From NCBI GenBank assembly GCA_030407315.1, contig JALQPE010001964.1, forward strand, positions 1-57,750: a DNA stretch of 57,750 bases, in the 5' to 3' direction. Positions within the stretch are counted from its first letter, which is position 1, and every line of letters begins with the position of its first letter. Position numbers and translations under genes: made by a program. The notes under the pieces were generated by a model. It was not told the DNA's origin. It did not search any database and saw nothing but the letters and a program-made list of their open reading frames with translations. Below are positions 1 to 11,305 of the stretch, one piece after another. The stretch comes from Asparagopsis taxiformis. Taxonomy: Eukaryota > Rhodophyta > Florideophyceae > Bonnemaisoniales > Bonnemaisoniaceae.

Positions 1-1034
1 ACGTGAGCCAACTTTTCGTCGGCTTGTGCCTTCAGCTGTGCCGTTTTACGTTGGCTACCAGCTTTACGCCGTTGCGTATCGTGTTCCGTTACGTGCGTTC
101 GACTGAGCCGGCGGGGCTTTTCGCTTTCGCGCGTCGTTCGTTATGCCCGCGTGGCAGGACACCGTTGTGTCGTTCCGTGGTTGCGTACGTGGCTACCGCG
201 TTCGGCGTCGTGCTCACGATGGCGATTACGGTTCGCCGTCCGTCGTCGCGGCCTCGTTGGCTCGTCGTTCGCACGCTTTACTCGCCCGCGCTTCGTGCGC
301 TGAGACCCGTTGGTCTAATTCGTCGGCTAACGTATAGCTTCGTTCCGCTTCGTGCGGGGAGTTTCGTAATGAGGCCGTTGCCATCTTCGTTGGGGGGACG
401 GTCCGTCCTACGTCGTTTTCTCCGCCTTCCGGCGTCACGTTGCCGTTAGCTCGCGAGCTGTTTGGCGTTGACCTCGTTGGTCGATGCGACTCGTTGTCAG
501 CGGTTGTCCACGGGGACGTACGATGGCTCACGTGACATGCCAAATTACGAAATTTTCGGGGCACGCGTGTCCCGAGATTTGGCCGGATTAGCGCACTGTA
601 ATCGGCCCGATTTTTCGTACCGTGCGTCCATGGCCCGCGGCCCAAGTATAATTTTTCGCGCGAAAAAATCTGACGGTTGTCCGTCCGTGGCCCGTGGTGT
701 CGTCACCTTTGCCCGTGGGACGGTCAACACTGTGAGCCAGTCGTGGCTCTTCACATCGTGTGAATCGTCCGCGCGTGGACTCGTCGTCCAATCTTTCGTT
801 GGCGCTCGTGCCTCCACCACGTATGGTGTCGAAAACGAAAAGAGCGACGGCTCTAGCACGCATCGCGCCCCCCCAACGCAAGGGTGGACGTCCGGCCACT
901 CGTTGTGCCTTCGCTTCTCGTTCGGGCGGCTCGTCGCCTTCGTTTGTTGCATCGTGCAACGTCGCGCACGCGTGCGCTTAACCCGACGCTCGTGTGCGTT
1001 TTCGGGGGCCGTCGTGGCCTTTCACGTTGTTGCT

Positions 1035-1458
1035 CGTCGCACGCGTGCGAAGTATCGAGAGACGCTCTCTTCAGATACGTTCCGGCGGGGTTCCCACGTA
1101 GGGTTACGATACCCGACCCACTTCACGAGGAAGTCTAGGGTTCCGTCATCGTTTACGCGTGGTTGAGTAGGTCGTCTACTACATACGCCGGACCGTCGCG
1201 GTTCTTGTCGAGGTCTGCCTCGGTGGCATCGTATGGCTCCGGCGGGGGCGCGTTCGCCGGCGTTGGCGCGTACGCAACGCGGTCCGAGTTGACACGTTCA
1301 ACTACGTCTCCTCGTTGGATGACGAACGTTCGTACGTCGTTACGTAGTACGCGGAAACGGTCCCAACGCGTGGTTGCCGAGCTTCGTGCCCTTCGTGGGT
1401 CCCGTCCGTCGGGTCGATGAATACGTATTCTCCCGCGCGATGTTTCGATTCGAGACAC
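1035..1458 (-). pseudogene. Integrase C-terminal end and chromodomain, copy 1
   Basis: The stretch 1458-1153 encodes the SH3-like integrase tail, including GPFRVLR-like and VERVNSDRVAYAP segments typical of gypsy integrases just before the chromodomain. After a frame change near 1150, positions 1138-1035 read FLVKWVGY then PTWEP, the aromatic-cage core of a chromodomain (FLVKWxGY...TWEP). Chromodomains of chromoviruses steer integration to particular chromatin marks. The frame break between the two parts is an indel in this copy. No intact ORF covers both. Confidence 0.8.
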
Positions 1459-1521
1459 GGACTCGTTTGTCGAAATTTCGTTTGTAAACGTGCCTGCGCG
1501 GCCTTCAGCGTTCTACGACGT

Positions 1522-2368
1522 TTATCCATCTGTTGTGGCGAGCTCACGAACGTAAGTGGCTCGCCCTCCCCCGTCGGGTAGTTCGCGGTTCGTTACCGAC
1601 GTGTGTAGCGCCAACGGTGGCGGTGGATTCGTGAGAATCAAATCGAAGGGCGTCGTGCCCGTGCTCGAATGCACATGCGTGTTGTACGCAAACGTTAACG
1701 CCGATGCGTATCGATCCCAGTCGTTCTGGTTTTCGTTCACGTAATTGCGCAGCATCGCCAGGATCGTCCTGTTGTAGCGCTCCACCTGCCCGTTCGTTTG
1801 GGGGTGGTACGTCGACGTAAAGACGTTCGTCACGCCGATTTCGTTGCAGACGCGCTGGAAAAAACTTAGCAGCGAACTGCTTTCCGTTATCGCTTATGAG
1901 CGTCCGTGGGGGTCCATACGAGAAGACCCACGCGTTGACGAACGCGTCGCCACGTGGCGGAATCGATATTTCGTAGAGGTACGACTCTAGTCAGCTTCGT
2001 GAAGCGGTCCGTTATCACGAGAATAAATCGGTTACCACGCGTGGTCTTCGTAAGCGGACCTAGTATGTCGATACATAGGTCTCGCAACGGCTCCGTAGCC
2101 GGAAAAATAAACGTAACGGGTTCGTCCGTTTGCGAAGCTTCACGCGGTTCTTCGCACATCCAACGCAGTTTCGTACCGTTGCGTGGATGTCGGCGGCCAT
2201 CGCGGGCCAGTAGTACGTCCTCCGTAGGGTATAGTACATACGCGTTTGCCCGGGATGTCCAGCGAGGACGTGGTGGTGCGTTAACTCCAGTAGCCGCGGC
2301 CGTAACGAAGCCGGCACAACGATTTGTGTACGTTCCTCATCGTGAGGGTTCCGGCGTCGGAGAGCCAT
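1522..2368 (-). pseudogene. Integrase zinc-binding and catalytic core, copy 1
   Basis: Positions 2368-2060 encode the H2C2 zinc-binding motif (HHVLAGHPG...RNCVGCAK) with the gypsy signature TYYWPAM. Further along, CIDILGPL and VITDRFTKL mark the first strands of the RNase H-fold catalytic core. Positions 1833-1522 carry TSTYHPQTNGQVERYN, which includes the catalytic glutamate of the DD35E triad. At least two frameshifts, near 2060 and 1890, split the domain. It would insert the retrotransposon cDNA into the host genome. Identity as a Ty3/gypsy integrase is secure; activity is not possible from the sequence as given. Confidence 0.88.
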
Positions 2369-2638
2369 CGTGGCCTTCGAAGAATGCAGCGTCCTGCGTC
2401 TCGGACTGTCGTGTCAGTATCGTTTGACAGAACGCGTTCCTCGCGTTGAGCTTCGATAAGCTCGTCCCTCGTAATGGGAAGCTGAACGTCAGCTGGTGTG
2501 GCACGCGTGCCGAATCGTCTTCAGCAGCGCGCTGTTCGTCGAGGAAATCCGGTTCCTCGTCAAGAAACGTCATCGAGCGACGCGTCGCGGTTGAACTCGA
2601 GGCCATCGTGGCCAGCCGTCGTGGCTGATGTTCGTTCA

Positions 2639-3384
2639 TCACGAGTCTCGTTCGACGGGTCGTCGTGACCCCTGGCATTCGTTGCCTTTTTCGTACGGAC
2701 GTCGTTCGTCTTGCCCATTTCGTGTGGGTTGTCGCCGACTGCGAGTCGTCACGAGGACCGCGTCCCCGTACGATGGTACGTCATCGTCGACGGGTCGACC
2801 GTCGTCATACGTAGATATCACACGTGATAAAGCGTCAGGTACTTGGTGCACGCGCCCAGGCCTGTACGTAACTTCGAAATCGAATTCGGCAACGCGTAGC
2901 CTCCATCGTAGTAGTCGTCCGGGACGCGTCCGTCAACGTCATCAGCCAACGTAAGGCTTCGTGATCCGTACGTACGGTAAATCGTTGACCCTCTACGTAG
3001 GGTCGGAGCGACGTTATCGCCCAGACGACGGATGAGTAACACTCGCGCTCGGCCGAGTAACCACGTTCGGTTTCGTTAAGGGTCTTCGACCAGTACCAAT
3101 CGGCACCCATTCGTTGGGTTTATCTTCGTTCTGCTGTGGAGCAACGTAGCTCCCAGCTGATACGCCGACGCGTCGGTATCGATCATGAACGGACGTCCCG
3201 CCTTCGGAAGGTGCAATACTGGTGGCGACACCAGTATTGTCTTCAACGTTTCGAACGCATTCGTTTGCGCGTCCGTTGGGTTCGTCCAATCGGGGGAAGC
3301 GTCCTTCTTCAACATCGTGTTGAGTGGCCGAGCGATCTCGGCATACGCCTTTACGAAACGGCGGTAAACGTTGGCCGCGCCCAA
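2639..3384 (-). pseudogene. RNase H domain and linker, copy 1
   Basis: Positions 3384-3076 hold the end of RT (AANVYRRFVKAYAEIARPL) and the start of RNase H (FMIDTDASAYQLGATLL, with the catalytic Asp). Positions 3110-2835 continue with ERECYSSVVWAI and FTVRTDHEALRWL, and then HQVPDALSRV at 2851 marks the domain end. These are standard landmarks of gypsy RNase H, which degrades the RNA strand during reverse transcription. The frame changes two or three times. Confidence 0.85.
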
Positions 3385-4436
3385 AAACGATCGACCATTG
3401 CGTCTTGTTCGCGTGGGAACGTAGCCGTACGAAAGGCTTCCTTGTTCCGAGCTGCGACGTGCAGCTTCCCTGGGGTAATCACGTGCCCCAGGTAGTCAAC
3501 TCGTGGTTGAAAGAACGAGCACTTCGTGAGCTTTAACGTTACTCCCGCTGCGCGTAGCAGGGAAAGCACCTGGTCAACGTGACCCAGGTGAGACTCGAGG
3601 TCTTTCGAAAAGACGATTACGTCGTCTAAGTAGACCCAGGCACGATTGCCAACGTACTCCGGAGAGGATGATGTCCAACGTCCGCTGAAACGTAGCGGGG
3701 GCATTTCGTAGCCCGAATGGCATTCGCACGTAGCGATACGTCCCATGAAAGACGTAAACGTTGTCTTATCACGGTCCTCGGCGGAGACGGGCACTTGCCA
3801 GTAACCGGCGTTACAATCGAGTGTCGTGAAGATGGCGGCGTCGCCCAACGAATCGAGGCAATCTTCCATACGAGGAAGCGGGTACGAATCAGCGATCGTT
3901 TTCGCGTTCAAACGCCTGTAATCGACACAGAAACGTAAGGATCCGTCCTTCTTCGGCACCAACACGATTGGTGACGCCCATTCGCTGGACGCGGGTTCGA
4001 TAACCCCTTCGTTGAGCATCTTCGTGATCTGCTCCTCGGCTATCGTACGTAAAGCGGACCCTGACGATAGGGCATTGAACGTATGGGCCGCGTGCCCGGT
4101 TCGAGTTCGATTCGATTCGATGCTCCGTAGCATTGATTTCGCCGAGGCGTCCGCTCGTCCACATGACGAATGTGTAGCTAGCATCTCGTTGATGCGCTTT
4201 CGTAAATCCTCGTCGTCGAGGTGCGACAAATCGATTGTCGACTGCATTCGTGGCGGGGTCGTTCCCCTTTCGTTGACCAACGGGTCTGGCGTTTCGTCGC
4301 CCAACCCGGTCGTATTTGTCGCGTCGACGAGCGGTAGGTTCAAAACCTTCGCGAGGGCTTCGCCGCCCTCACGCTTGAGTGGGACGATTCCCAACGGGGA
4401 GCGTACCGCGTACGCAATCGTTGCGCCTTTCGGCAA
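3351..4436 (-). pseudogene. Reverse transcriptase, copy 1
   Basis: A 361-codon ORF covers much of the RT fingers and palm. It contains [20 protein letters not shown], then [21 protein letters not shown] (first catalytic Asp) and [12 protein letters not shown] (YLDD catalytic box), followed by [19 protein letters not shown] (thumb). Compared with copy 2, this copy has a frameshift in the segment after SFMG, where the expected [15 protein letters not shown] is read out of frame, and another upstream near 4100. RT converts the element RNA to DNA. Frame damage makes this a pseudogene unless the indels are sequencing errors. Confidence 0.9.
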
Positions 4437-4632
4437 TCGCGGTCCTTCTTCGTGAAGTTCGACACGATAATAGGGAACGTCTCTCTCGGTCCTACGTCGA
4501 CCACTCCGTTGGCTATGCGCAGCCCATGCCGGAATTGCACCGACGCTTTCGGTTCGAGGAACACGAGTCCGGTCGCGTCCGTCGTCACGTTGACGGTCCG
4601 TTGCGACATCGCCGGTACACGCGTGTACTTCG

Positions 4633-5475
4633 TCAGGCGAACCGAGAACGTTCGGCTCGGCCTATTCGAGGCCGCGTTACGCTCGCGGCGTTTCGGGGGC
4701 TCCACGTTGGGTTCGTCTCTTCCCCCTCCTCGTACGGAGTCGTCGTATCGCCCTCCGCGATAATGGGTATCGTATCCCCCCGATGGAGGTCGATTGTCTG
4801 CGCTCGACAGCGTATAGCATCGACATGCTTCGACATGAACGACGTACCCATTATAACGGGAACAGCCAGCGTGTTGGCTACGAAGAATTTGACGCGGAAC
4901 AGCGAGTTCCCCAACCTGACACGAAGCAGGATGGCGCCTTCGATAGGCAAACGTCGCCCGTTGGCGTCTCCGAGCTTCGGTAGCTCTTCGTCACGTAGAC
5001 AGCGGTCGACCCAGTCGTAGGGTAGTAAACTTGTTCGTATCAAGTTGTAGCCGCTGCACGTATCCATCGCGATGGTAATCGCCCTCATCACGTTGAGGTC
5101 TAGTCCGATCGTTCCGGATACGATATAGTGCTTCGACGCAAGGAGGCACGTATGCCCGTCGAGGACCAACGGTTCGGTCCTGACCGGCGCGCGGTCTACG
5201 TCTTCGCTAGCGGTTCGTCGCTTCACCGTATGAGCCCGTATGGCTTCTTTTGCGTCGACACGCTTCGTATAAGCCGCGTGCTTGGCTTTCTCGCGCTCGG
5301 AAGCTTCCGGGTAGCGCGTCTCGCTCGTCTGCGAGGCTTCCTCTTCATGTGAGGTTCGTTCGTCCCGTCGGACTTCGTTTCTTCCCCCACGTCGGGTGTC
5401 ATGTGACTCGAGTTGGCCTTCGCGGCCGTGAGCTTTACGTAGCTCTCGTTCATCGGTGAGCCTGCGGAGGACCAA
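4633..5475 (-). pseudogene. Retropepsin-type protease region, copy 1
   Basis: A 280-codon ORF with a basic, low-complexity N-terminal part followed by an aspartic-protease-like domain. The active-site segment reads AMDTCSGYNLIRTSLLP starting near 5067, where most gypsy elements have D-[ST]-G. Downstream, VPVIMGTSFMSKHVDAI matches the conserved hydrophobic-G flap partner region (VILG-type). The protease would cut the Gag-Pol polyprotein. The Gly to Cys change at the active site is shared with copy 2 (10751-10765), so it is ancestral to both copies rather than a sequencing slip. Confidence 0.75.
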
Positions 5476-5833
5476 TCATCGACGTCGGTCGTCCCCCTTT
5501 ACGTAAGGGTTCAGGCGATGTGGGTGGCTCGTGGACCTACATCGCCTGGTCGTTTTCCGCGCGGGGCCGTTCGACACGTTGTCGTCGTGAGCCCACGAAG
5601 CTCGTTCGTCATCGTGACTCGTTTCCACCTCGGGTGGTGTTTCGTCAGCGGAGGTCGTCACGTAGACTCCGCTGCGGCCATTACGTGGCCATTTCGTTCG
5701 TTCGCCCACGGGGGGGGTCACGTCGGTCATTACGAAAGTCGCCGCGGCGCCTGTCGAAGGGCCTTCCCCGTCACGATTGGGGTTTCGGAGTATCGTAGGC
5801 GGCGTGCCGTACCTCCGCGGGGTCACGTTTCGC

Positions 5834-7942
5834 TCATGGTTCGTCTTCTTCGCCTAGGTCGTTTGGTGACGCTGGCCATTCTTGGCGGAAGTACTCAGCC
5901 TGACGTGGGTTGCTCTTCACGTGGAAGAGGTAGTACTTGTACGCAAAAAGATCCGTTGATCTGGCGTCAGACGCGGACACGTAAACGTCGAGTGGCCATC
6001 TTCGCGGCATGACCAACACGACAGCGTCCAGTAATCATTCGGGATTACGGAGTGCGCCAATTGCGTCTGCTCGCTCGTGAGCTTCGGCACGTCCTCGCAT
6101 GGACGGTTCAATCGAGCTTCGAGCTCGTCCGGCTTTTCGTTTGCCGTTTTCGTATCGTTGGGCGGCGGCCCGTTCGTGAAGAGGATCGCCTCCAAATTCT
6201 CGGCAACGTGAACCGCGGCGAGCGACACGTCGTCGTCGTCCCTCGCGGGATGTTCGGGTTACCATCGTGGTAACTGGGCTCGTTAGCCCGTTCATTACGT
6301 AAGTACGCGGACTCATCGTAGTCCGCGAACTTCCTCGACTCGTGGTCGGAAATAGCCAACGTAGGCTTCACCGGAAACCGCACTTTCGGTTTCGCGGCTG
6401 ACGCGACAGCTGCCGTACGTGCACGGAAGGTCGTTCCTTCGGCCGTCGCCAATCGTCTCACAACGGTGAGGTCGTTCCTCTCTCGTTCGGGTAGTGACCG
6501 GAGTCGTTCCGTCACGGCTGCCCGCGTCGAGGGTAGTAAACCACGTACGTAGTGGGAACGAGGAGTCGGTCCGTAAACACGTAGTTGCACGCCCGCGTGG
6601 CGGTGTCGAGTCTATCAGCGTACTGATTCTCGTCCTCGTTAGGACTCTGCGTGATCATCGTGACCTTTTCGTAGGCCTCCTGCAGCACGTCGTCTTGCAG
6701 GTAACGTTTAATCAACGCGTTGATTACGTGAGGCCACGAGAACCTCTTCGTCGGATCAGTCGTGATCACACCAGTCGTACACTGGGAATCGTAGAACCGT
6801 CGGGCGTCCCCTTCGAGGAAGAAGTGCAGCGCACGTACTGCCACTCCCTCGCACACTCCGAGTGTGCTGAACCCATCACGTATTGGGCGAGGAATCCGAG
6901 TAACGTAATCGGATTCCGGCCGGAGAACGGCTTTAACGTAGGAAAAGCCCTCCAGCTCACGTTTGAGCTTATGTACGCTTTGACTCTCGTTCACGTAGAG
7001 ATGTTCACGTACATCGTTAAGTCGGTACATACGGTACGACACCACGTTCGCAAATGCGTCGAGCATTGTCGTGTGCTCTGCCAACGCGTGGCAAACGGGT
7101 CCGAGGGCGTTCCCTGGTAAGCGTACCGCGTCGGCACGTTCGTTTTCGTGGACTCGCGTGTCCGTCGTGCCGAACGTACCCAGCCACGGAATGTACGTTT
7201 CACGTGGCGGGGGAGCTCTCGTATCGAATTGCGCAGCTCGTGCTGCGTCCGCCGACCGCGCGTGGTCTGGCGTATCGTTAAAACGTAATTGCCTTCGTGG
7301 CGTCTCGTTGGGGTTGGCGATGGCTCGTTGCACTGTCGCCCCCCTTCCGTACGTTGTCGGGGTCGTCGGACCGGGTGTTGGTGGGTATCCTCCCGGAACG
7401 GCCGGGGAGGATTGCGAGTTATAGGCGCGCGAGCCTTCGTAATTCGGATCGCTTCCGCTCGGCGGAGCGGAACGTCCGGCGACGATTTCGTTGAATACTA
7501 CGACAAACGAGTCGAGTCTTCCCTCCACGGCGGAGAGGCGGTTTCGTAAGTCTTCGTTTTCCCGTTCGAGGGTCGCTGAGCGTTCACGTAACGCACGAGC
7601 TTCGCGCTCCGAGACTCCGAGTCTCTGCCTTACGGCTTCGTCGACGGCCGCGTCGCTCGCCCTTCCGATGTGACCTCGAAGGTCTTCGTACACTACACGT
7701 AGTGCCGTGGGAGTCACGTTCCCTTCGTTGAGCTGACCGCGCGTTGCGGGGTCCATACTCACGGACTCAAAACGGGCTTACCGTACGTGGTAGCTGGCCG
7801 ATCGCCTCGATATCCGGCGGGATAGATCGATCAGTCGCGCGAAGATCGCTTCTGCTGACAAGGCCACGTCGGCTTCGGCGTCCGCTGACGTTGGCAACGG
7901 TTGCCTGGGCGACGCGCTGGAATTCGACACAGCGTAATTCAT
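5834..7942 (-). pseudogene. gag (capsid and nucleocapsid), copy 1
   Basis: By alignment with the intact copy 2 gag the start codon is at 7942 (MNYAVSNSS). A frameshift near 7840 breaks the N-terminus, and 7762-6512 gives the longest open part (416 codons). It includes a heptad-rich segment (VSEREARALRERSATLERE) that suggests a coiled coil, then capsid-like sequence. The nucleocapsid zinc knuckle CX2CX4HX4C (CWSC...GHSTFTC) is at 6018-5977. Gag packages the element RNA in virus-like particles. Multiple indels relative to copy 2 split this gene into four or more pieces. Confidence 0.8.
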
Positions 7943-8702
7943 AGACCGTCGTCTGTAGCACGTAGCTTTTCGTTAACGTAAAAGAGCTCAACCTCGTTGG
8001 TTGTCGTTATGCTCGTAGCAACTTCTAGGTCGGAAGACCAGTGTGGAACAACGTTAGTTCTAGAAGTAGCTGGTACGAGCCAGTGGACACGCTGTCCTTA
8101 CGAAACGAAACGAGCAGTCCACCCGCTGGTGTTGACTGTATTGGTATGGTAGAAAGGTAGAGTAGAGGGTTAGCGAGTAGACACGAGCGTCACGACGCAA
8201 CAATCCACGCGAGGATTACGTCAATAAACGAGGTGGCACGTCACCGGAGGCGCTCTCGACCAAGCCCGTAGGCACTACACGCAATCAGCCTTACGTGCGG
8301 CGATGGGTAGGGAGTACGCAGCTCGACGGAGACGAAGCCTCGTTAGGCAAAACGTAAACGTAAACGTAGAAGTCAGTCGTAGACTAGAGCCGTCGCCGAT
8401 CGTTATCTTGTCCCCTTTCCCTCCCGGCACGATGCCAATACCGATATAGCCACGATGGCATCGCTTTACAGTGTAAACACTGCTCGTAACGTCCCCGAAT
8501 GGGAAAGGACCTTGTGGGTCACACGTAGGGACCCGTTGGTCCGTTGGCCGTTGCCAATACGTTCGTTGCACACGTGTGCCGACTGCGCGCGCGCATGCGC
8601 CAGCAATGTTCGTGCATTGCTGTCATCGCTCGGGTCCGCGGAAATTCGTAATTCCGCGGAAATCGTTAATATTCGCAATTTCGGAATTGCCACGTATACT
8701 AC
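7943..8702 (-). repeat. 5' LTR plus leader, copy 1
   Basis: Nearly identical to 13650-14411 and placed upstream of gag on the minus strand. The minus-strand start near 8702 lacks the first base(s) of the TGTAG start seen in copy 2. A palindrome around CCGCGGAAATTCG lies at 8636-8659 close to the LTR start. The LTR/leader border and primer-binding site are not resolved; no canonical tRNA-complementary TGG site is convincing. Confidence 0.55.
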
Positions 8703-8706
8703 CGCG

Positions 8707-9179
8707 TTATCGCCCAGACGACGGAGTAACACCGCGCTCGCGCGGCGCCGAGTACCACGTTTTCGGTTCGTTAAGGGTCTTCGAACCAGTACCAATCGGC
8801 ACCCATTCGTTGGGGTTTATCTTCGTTCTGCTGTTGGAGCAACGTAGCTCCCAGCTGATACGCCGACGCTCGTCGGTATCGATCATGAACGGACGTCCCG
8901 CCTTCGGAAGGTGCAATACTGGTGGCGACACCAGTATTGTCTTCAACGTTTCGAACGCATTCGTTTGCGCGTCCGTTGGGTTCGTCCAATCGGGGGGAAG
9001 CGTCCCTTCAACATCGTGTTGAGTGGCCGAGCGATCTCGGCATACGCCTTTACGAAACGGCGGTAAACGTTGGCCGCGCCCAAAAACGATCGACATTGCG
9101 TCTTGTCTCGTGGGAACGTAGCCGTACGAAAGGCTTCCTTGTTCCGTGCTGCGACGTGCAGCTTCCCTGGGGTAATCAC
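8707..9179 (-). pseudogene. RT thumb and start of RNase H, copy 2
   Basis: Positions 9179-8943 encode the thumb segment (VITPGKLHVAARNKEAF, AANVYRRFVKAYAEIARPL). Positions 9096-8707 encode the RNase H start (RPFMIDTDE...). Single-base differences from copy 1, near 8831, 8875 and 9004, change the frame. The segment ends at the junction with copy 1 instead of continuing to integrase. Confidence 0.75.
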
Positions 9180-9192
9180 GTGCCCCAGGTAG

Positions 9193-10002
9193 TCAACTCG
9201 TGGTTGAAAGAACGAGCACTTCGTGAGCTTTAACGTTACTCCTGCTGCGCGCGTAGCAGGGAAAGCACCTGGTCAACGTGACCCAGGTGAGACTCGAGTC
9301 TTTCGAAAAGACGATTACGTCGTCTAAGTAGACCAGGCACGATTGCCAACGTACTCCGGAGAGGATGATGTCCAACGTCCGCTGAAACGTAGCGGGGGCA
9401 TTTCGTAGCCCGAATGGCATTCGCACGTAGCGATACGTTCCCATGAAAGACGTAAACGTTGTCTTATCACGGTCCTCGGCGGAGACGGGCACTTGCCAGT
9501 AACCGGCGTTACAGTCGAGTGTCGTGAAGATGGCGGCGTCGCCAAGCGAATCGAGGCAATCTTCCATACGAGGAAGCGGGTACGAATCAGCGACCGTTTT
9601 CGCGTTCAAACGCCTGTAGTCGACACAGAAGCGTAAGGATCCGTCCTTCTTCGGCACCAACACGATTGGTGACGCCCATTCGCTGGACGCGGGTTCAATA
9701 ACCCCTTCGTTGAGCATCTTCGTGATCTGCTCCTCGGCTATCGTACGTAAAGCCGGACCCTGACGATAGGGCATTGAACGTATGGGCCGCGTGCCCGGTT
9801 CGAGTTCGATTCGATGCTCCGTAGCATTGATTTCGCCGAGGCGTCCGCTCGTCCACATTGACGAATGTGTAGCTAGCATCTCGTTGATGCGCTTTCGTAA
9901 ATCCTCGTCGTCGAGGTGCGACAAATCGATTGTCGACTGCCAATTCGTGGCGGGGTCGTTCCCCTTTTCGTTGACCAACGGGTCTGGCGTTTCGTCGCCC
10001 AA
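9193..10002 (-). pseudogene. Reverse transcriptase, copy 2
   Basis: A 269-codon ORF with an uninterrupted RT core: [18 protein letters not shown] (about residues 116-133), [33 protein letters not shown] and [12 protein letters not shown] with YLDD at residues 225-228. It loses frame just after the YLDD box because of a missing base relative to copy 1 near 9299. All catalytic aspartates of the RT palm are present. The N-terminal part overlaps, in another frame, the end of the protease-RT ORF 11305-9695. Confidence 0.9.
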
Positions 10003-11305
10003 CCCGGTCGTATTTGTCCGCGTCGACTAGCGGTAGGTTCAAAACCTTCGCGAGGGCTTCGCCGCCCTCACGCTTGAGTGGGACGATTCCCAACGGGGAG
10101 CGTACCGCGTACGCAATCGTTGCGCCTTTCGGCAATTCGCGGTCCTTCTTCGTGAAGTTCGACACGATGATAGAGAACGTCTCTCTCGGTCCTACGTCGA
10201 CCACTCCGTTGGCTGTGCGTAGCCCATGCCGGAATTGCACCGACGCTTTCGGTTCGAGGAACACGAGTCCGGTCGCATCCGTCGTCACGTCGACGGTCCG
10301 TTGCGACATCGCCGGTACACGCGTGTACTTCGTCAGGCGAACCGAGAACGTTCGGCTCGGCCTATTCGAGGCCGCGTTACGCTCGCGGCGTTTCGGGGGC
10401 TCCACGTTTGGATTCGTCTCCTCCCCCTCCTCGTACGGAGTCGTCGTATCGCCCTCCGCGATAATGGGTATCGTATCCCCCCGATGGAGGTCGATTGTCT
10501 GCGCTCGACAGCGTATAGCATCGACATGCTTCGACATGAACGACGTACCCATTATAACGGGGACAGCCAGCGTGTTGGCTACGAAGAATTTTACGCGGAA
10601 CAGCGAGTTCCCCAGCCTGACACGAAGCAGGATGGCGCCTTCGATAGGCAAACGTCGCCCGTTGGCGTCTCCGAGCTTCGGTAGCTCTTCGTCACGTAGA
10701 CAGCGGTCGACCCAGTCGTAGGGTAGTAAACTTGTTCGTATCAAGTTGTAGCCGCTGCACGTATCCATCGCGATGGTAATCGCCCTCATCACGTTGAGGT
10801 CTAGTCCGATCGTTCCGGACACGATATAATGCTTCGACGCAAGTAGGCACGTATGCCCGTCGAGGACCAACGGTTCGGTCCTGACCGGCGCGCGGTCTAC
10901 GTCTTCGCTAGCGGTTCGTCGCTTCGTCGTGTGAGCCCGTATGGCTTCTTTTGCGTCGACACGCTTCGTATAAGCCGCGTGTTTGGCTTTCTCGCGCTCG
11001 GAAGCGTCGTGCTTCCGGGTAGCGCGTCTCGCTCGTCTGCGCGGCTTCCTCTTCGTGCGAGGTTCGTTTGTCCCGTCGGACTTCGTTTCTTCCCCCACGT
11101 CGGGTGTCGTGTGACTCGAGTTGGCCTTCGCGGCCGTGAGCTTTTCGTAACTCTCGTTCATTGGTGAGCCTGCGGAGGACCAATCATCGACGTCGGTCGT
11201 CCCCCTTGCACGTAAGGGTTCAGGCGATGTGGGTGGCTCGTGACCTACATCGCCTGGTCGTTTTCCGGCGCGGGGCCGTTCGACACGTCGTCGTCGTGAG
11301 CCCAC
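9695..11305 (-). pseudogene. Protease and RT N-terminal region of pol, copy 2
   Basis: A 536-codon ORF: a basic, Arg/Lys-rich N-terminal linker (residues 1-140), the aspartic-protease-like domain with DTCSG at residues 181-185, the IMGTSFMSKH segment, then the linker to RT (SNFTKKDRELPKGATIAYAV). It runs out of frame at the RT N-terminus, where ORF 10002-9193 takes over. It overlaps the upstream gag-C ORF by about 60 nt in another frame, which could reflect the gag-pol junction (frameshift expression is common in gypsy elements) or an indel. Confidence 0.78.

Larger units (their letters stand above)
1..8702 (-). mobile_element. Ty3/gypsy chromovirus, copy 1
   Basis: Read on the minus strand from about 8702 down, the order is leader/LTR, gag with a CCHC zinc knuckle, retropepsin, reverse transcriptase, RNase H, integrase and chromodomain. 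This PR-RT-RH-IN order with a C-terminal chromodomain defines a chromovirus. The reading frame is broken many times by single-base indels, so the copy as written is not functional. The 3' LTR is not seen, so the element probably continues left of base 1. Positions 1 to about 1030 lie downstream of the chromodomain; I recognise no gene there and treat it as 3' non-coding element sequence. Base composition is GC-rich and full of CGT/ACGT compared with the AT-richer DNA after 14.4 kb. Confidence 0.9.

Noticed and set aside
1..1030. 3' LTR of chromovirus copy 1
   Set aside because: No similarity to the 5' LTR/leader at 7943-8702 was found by eye, so the 3' LTR is probably left of the window.
462..1166. 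234-codon plus-strand ORF at the left end
   Set aside because: Antisense to the chromovirus chromodomain and 3' region; the GC-rich sequence gives long chance ORFs on both strands.
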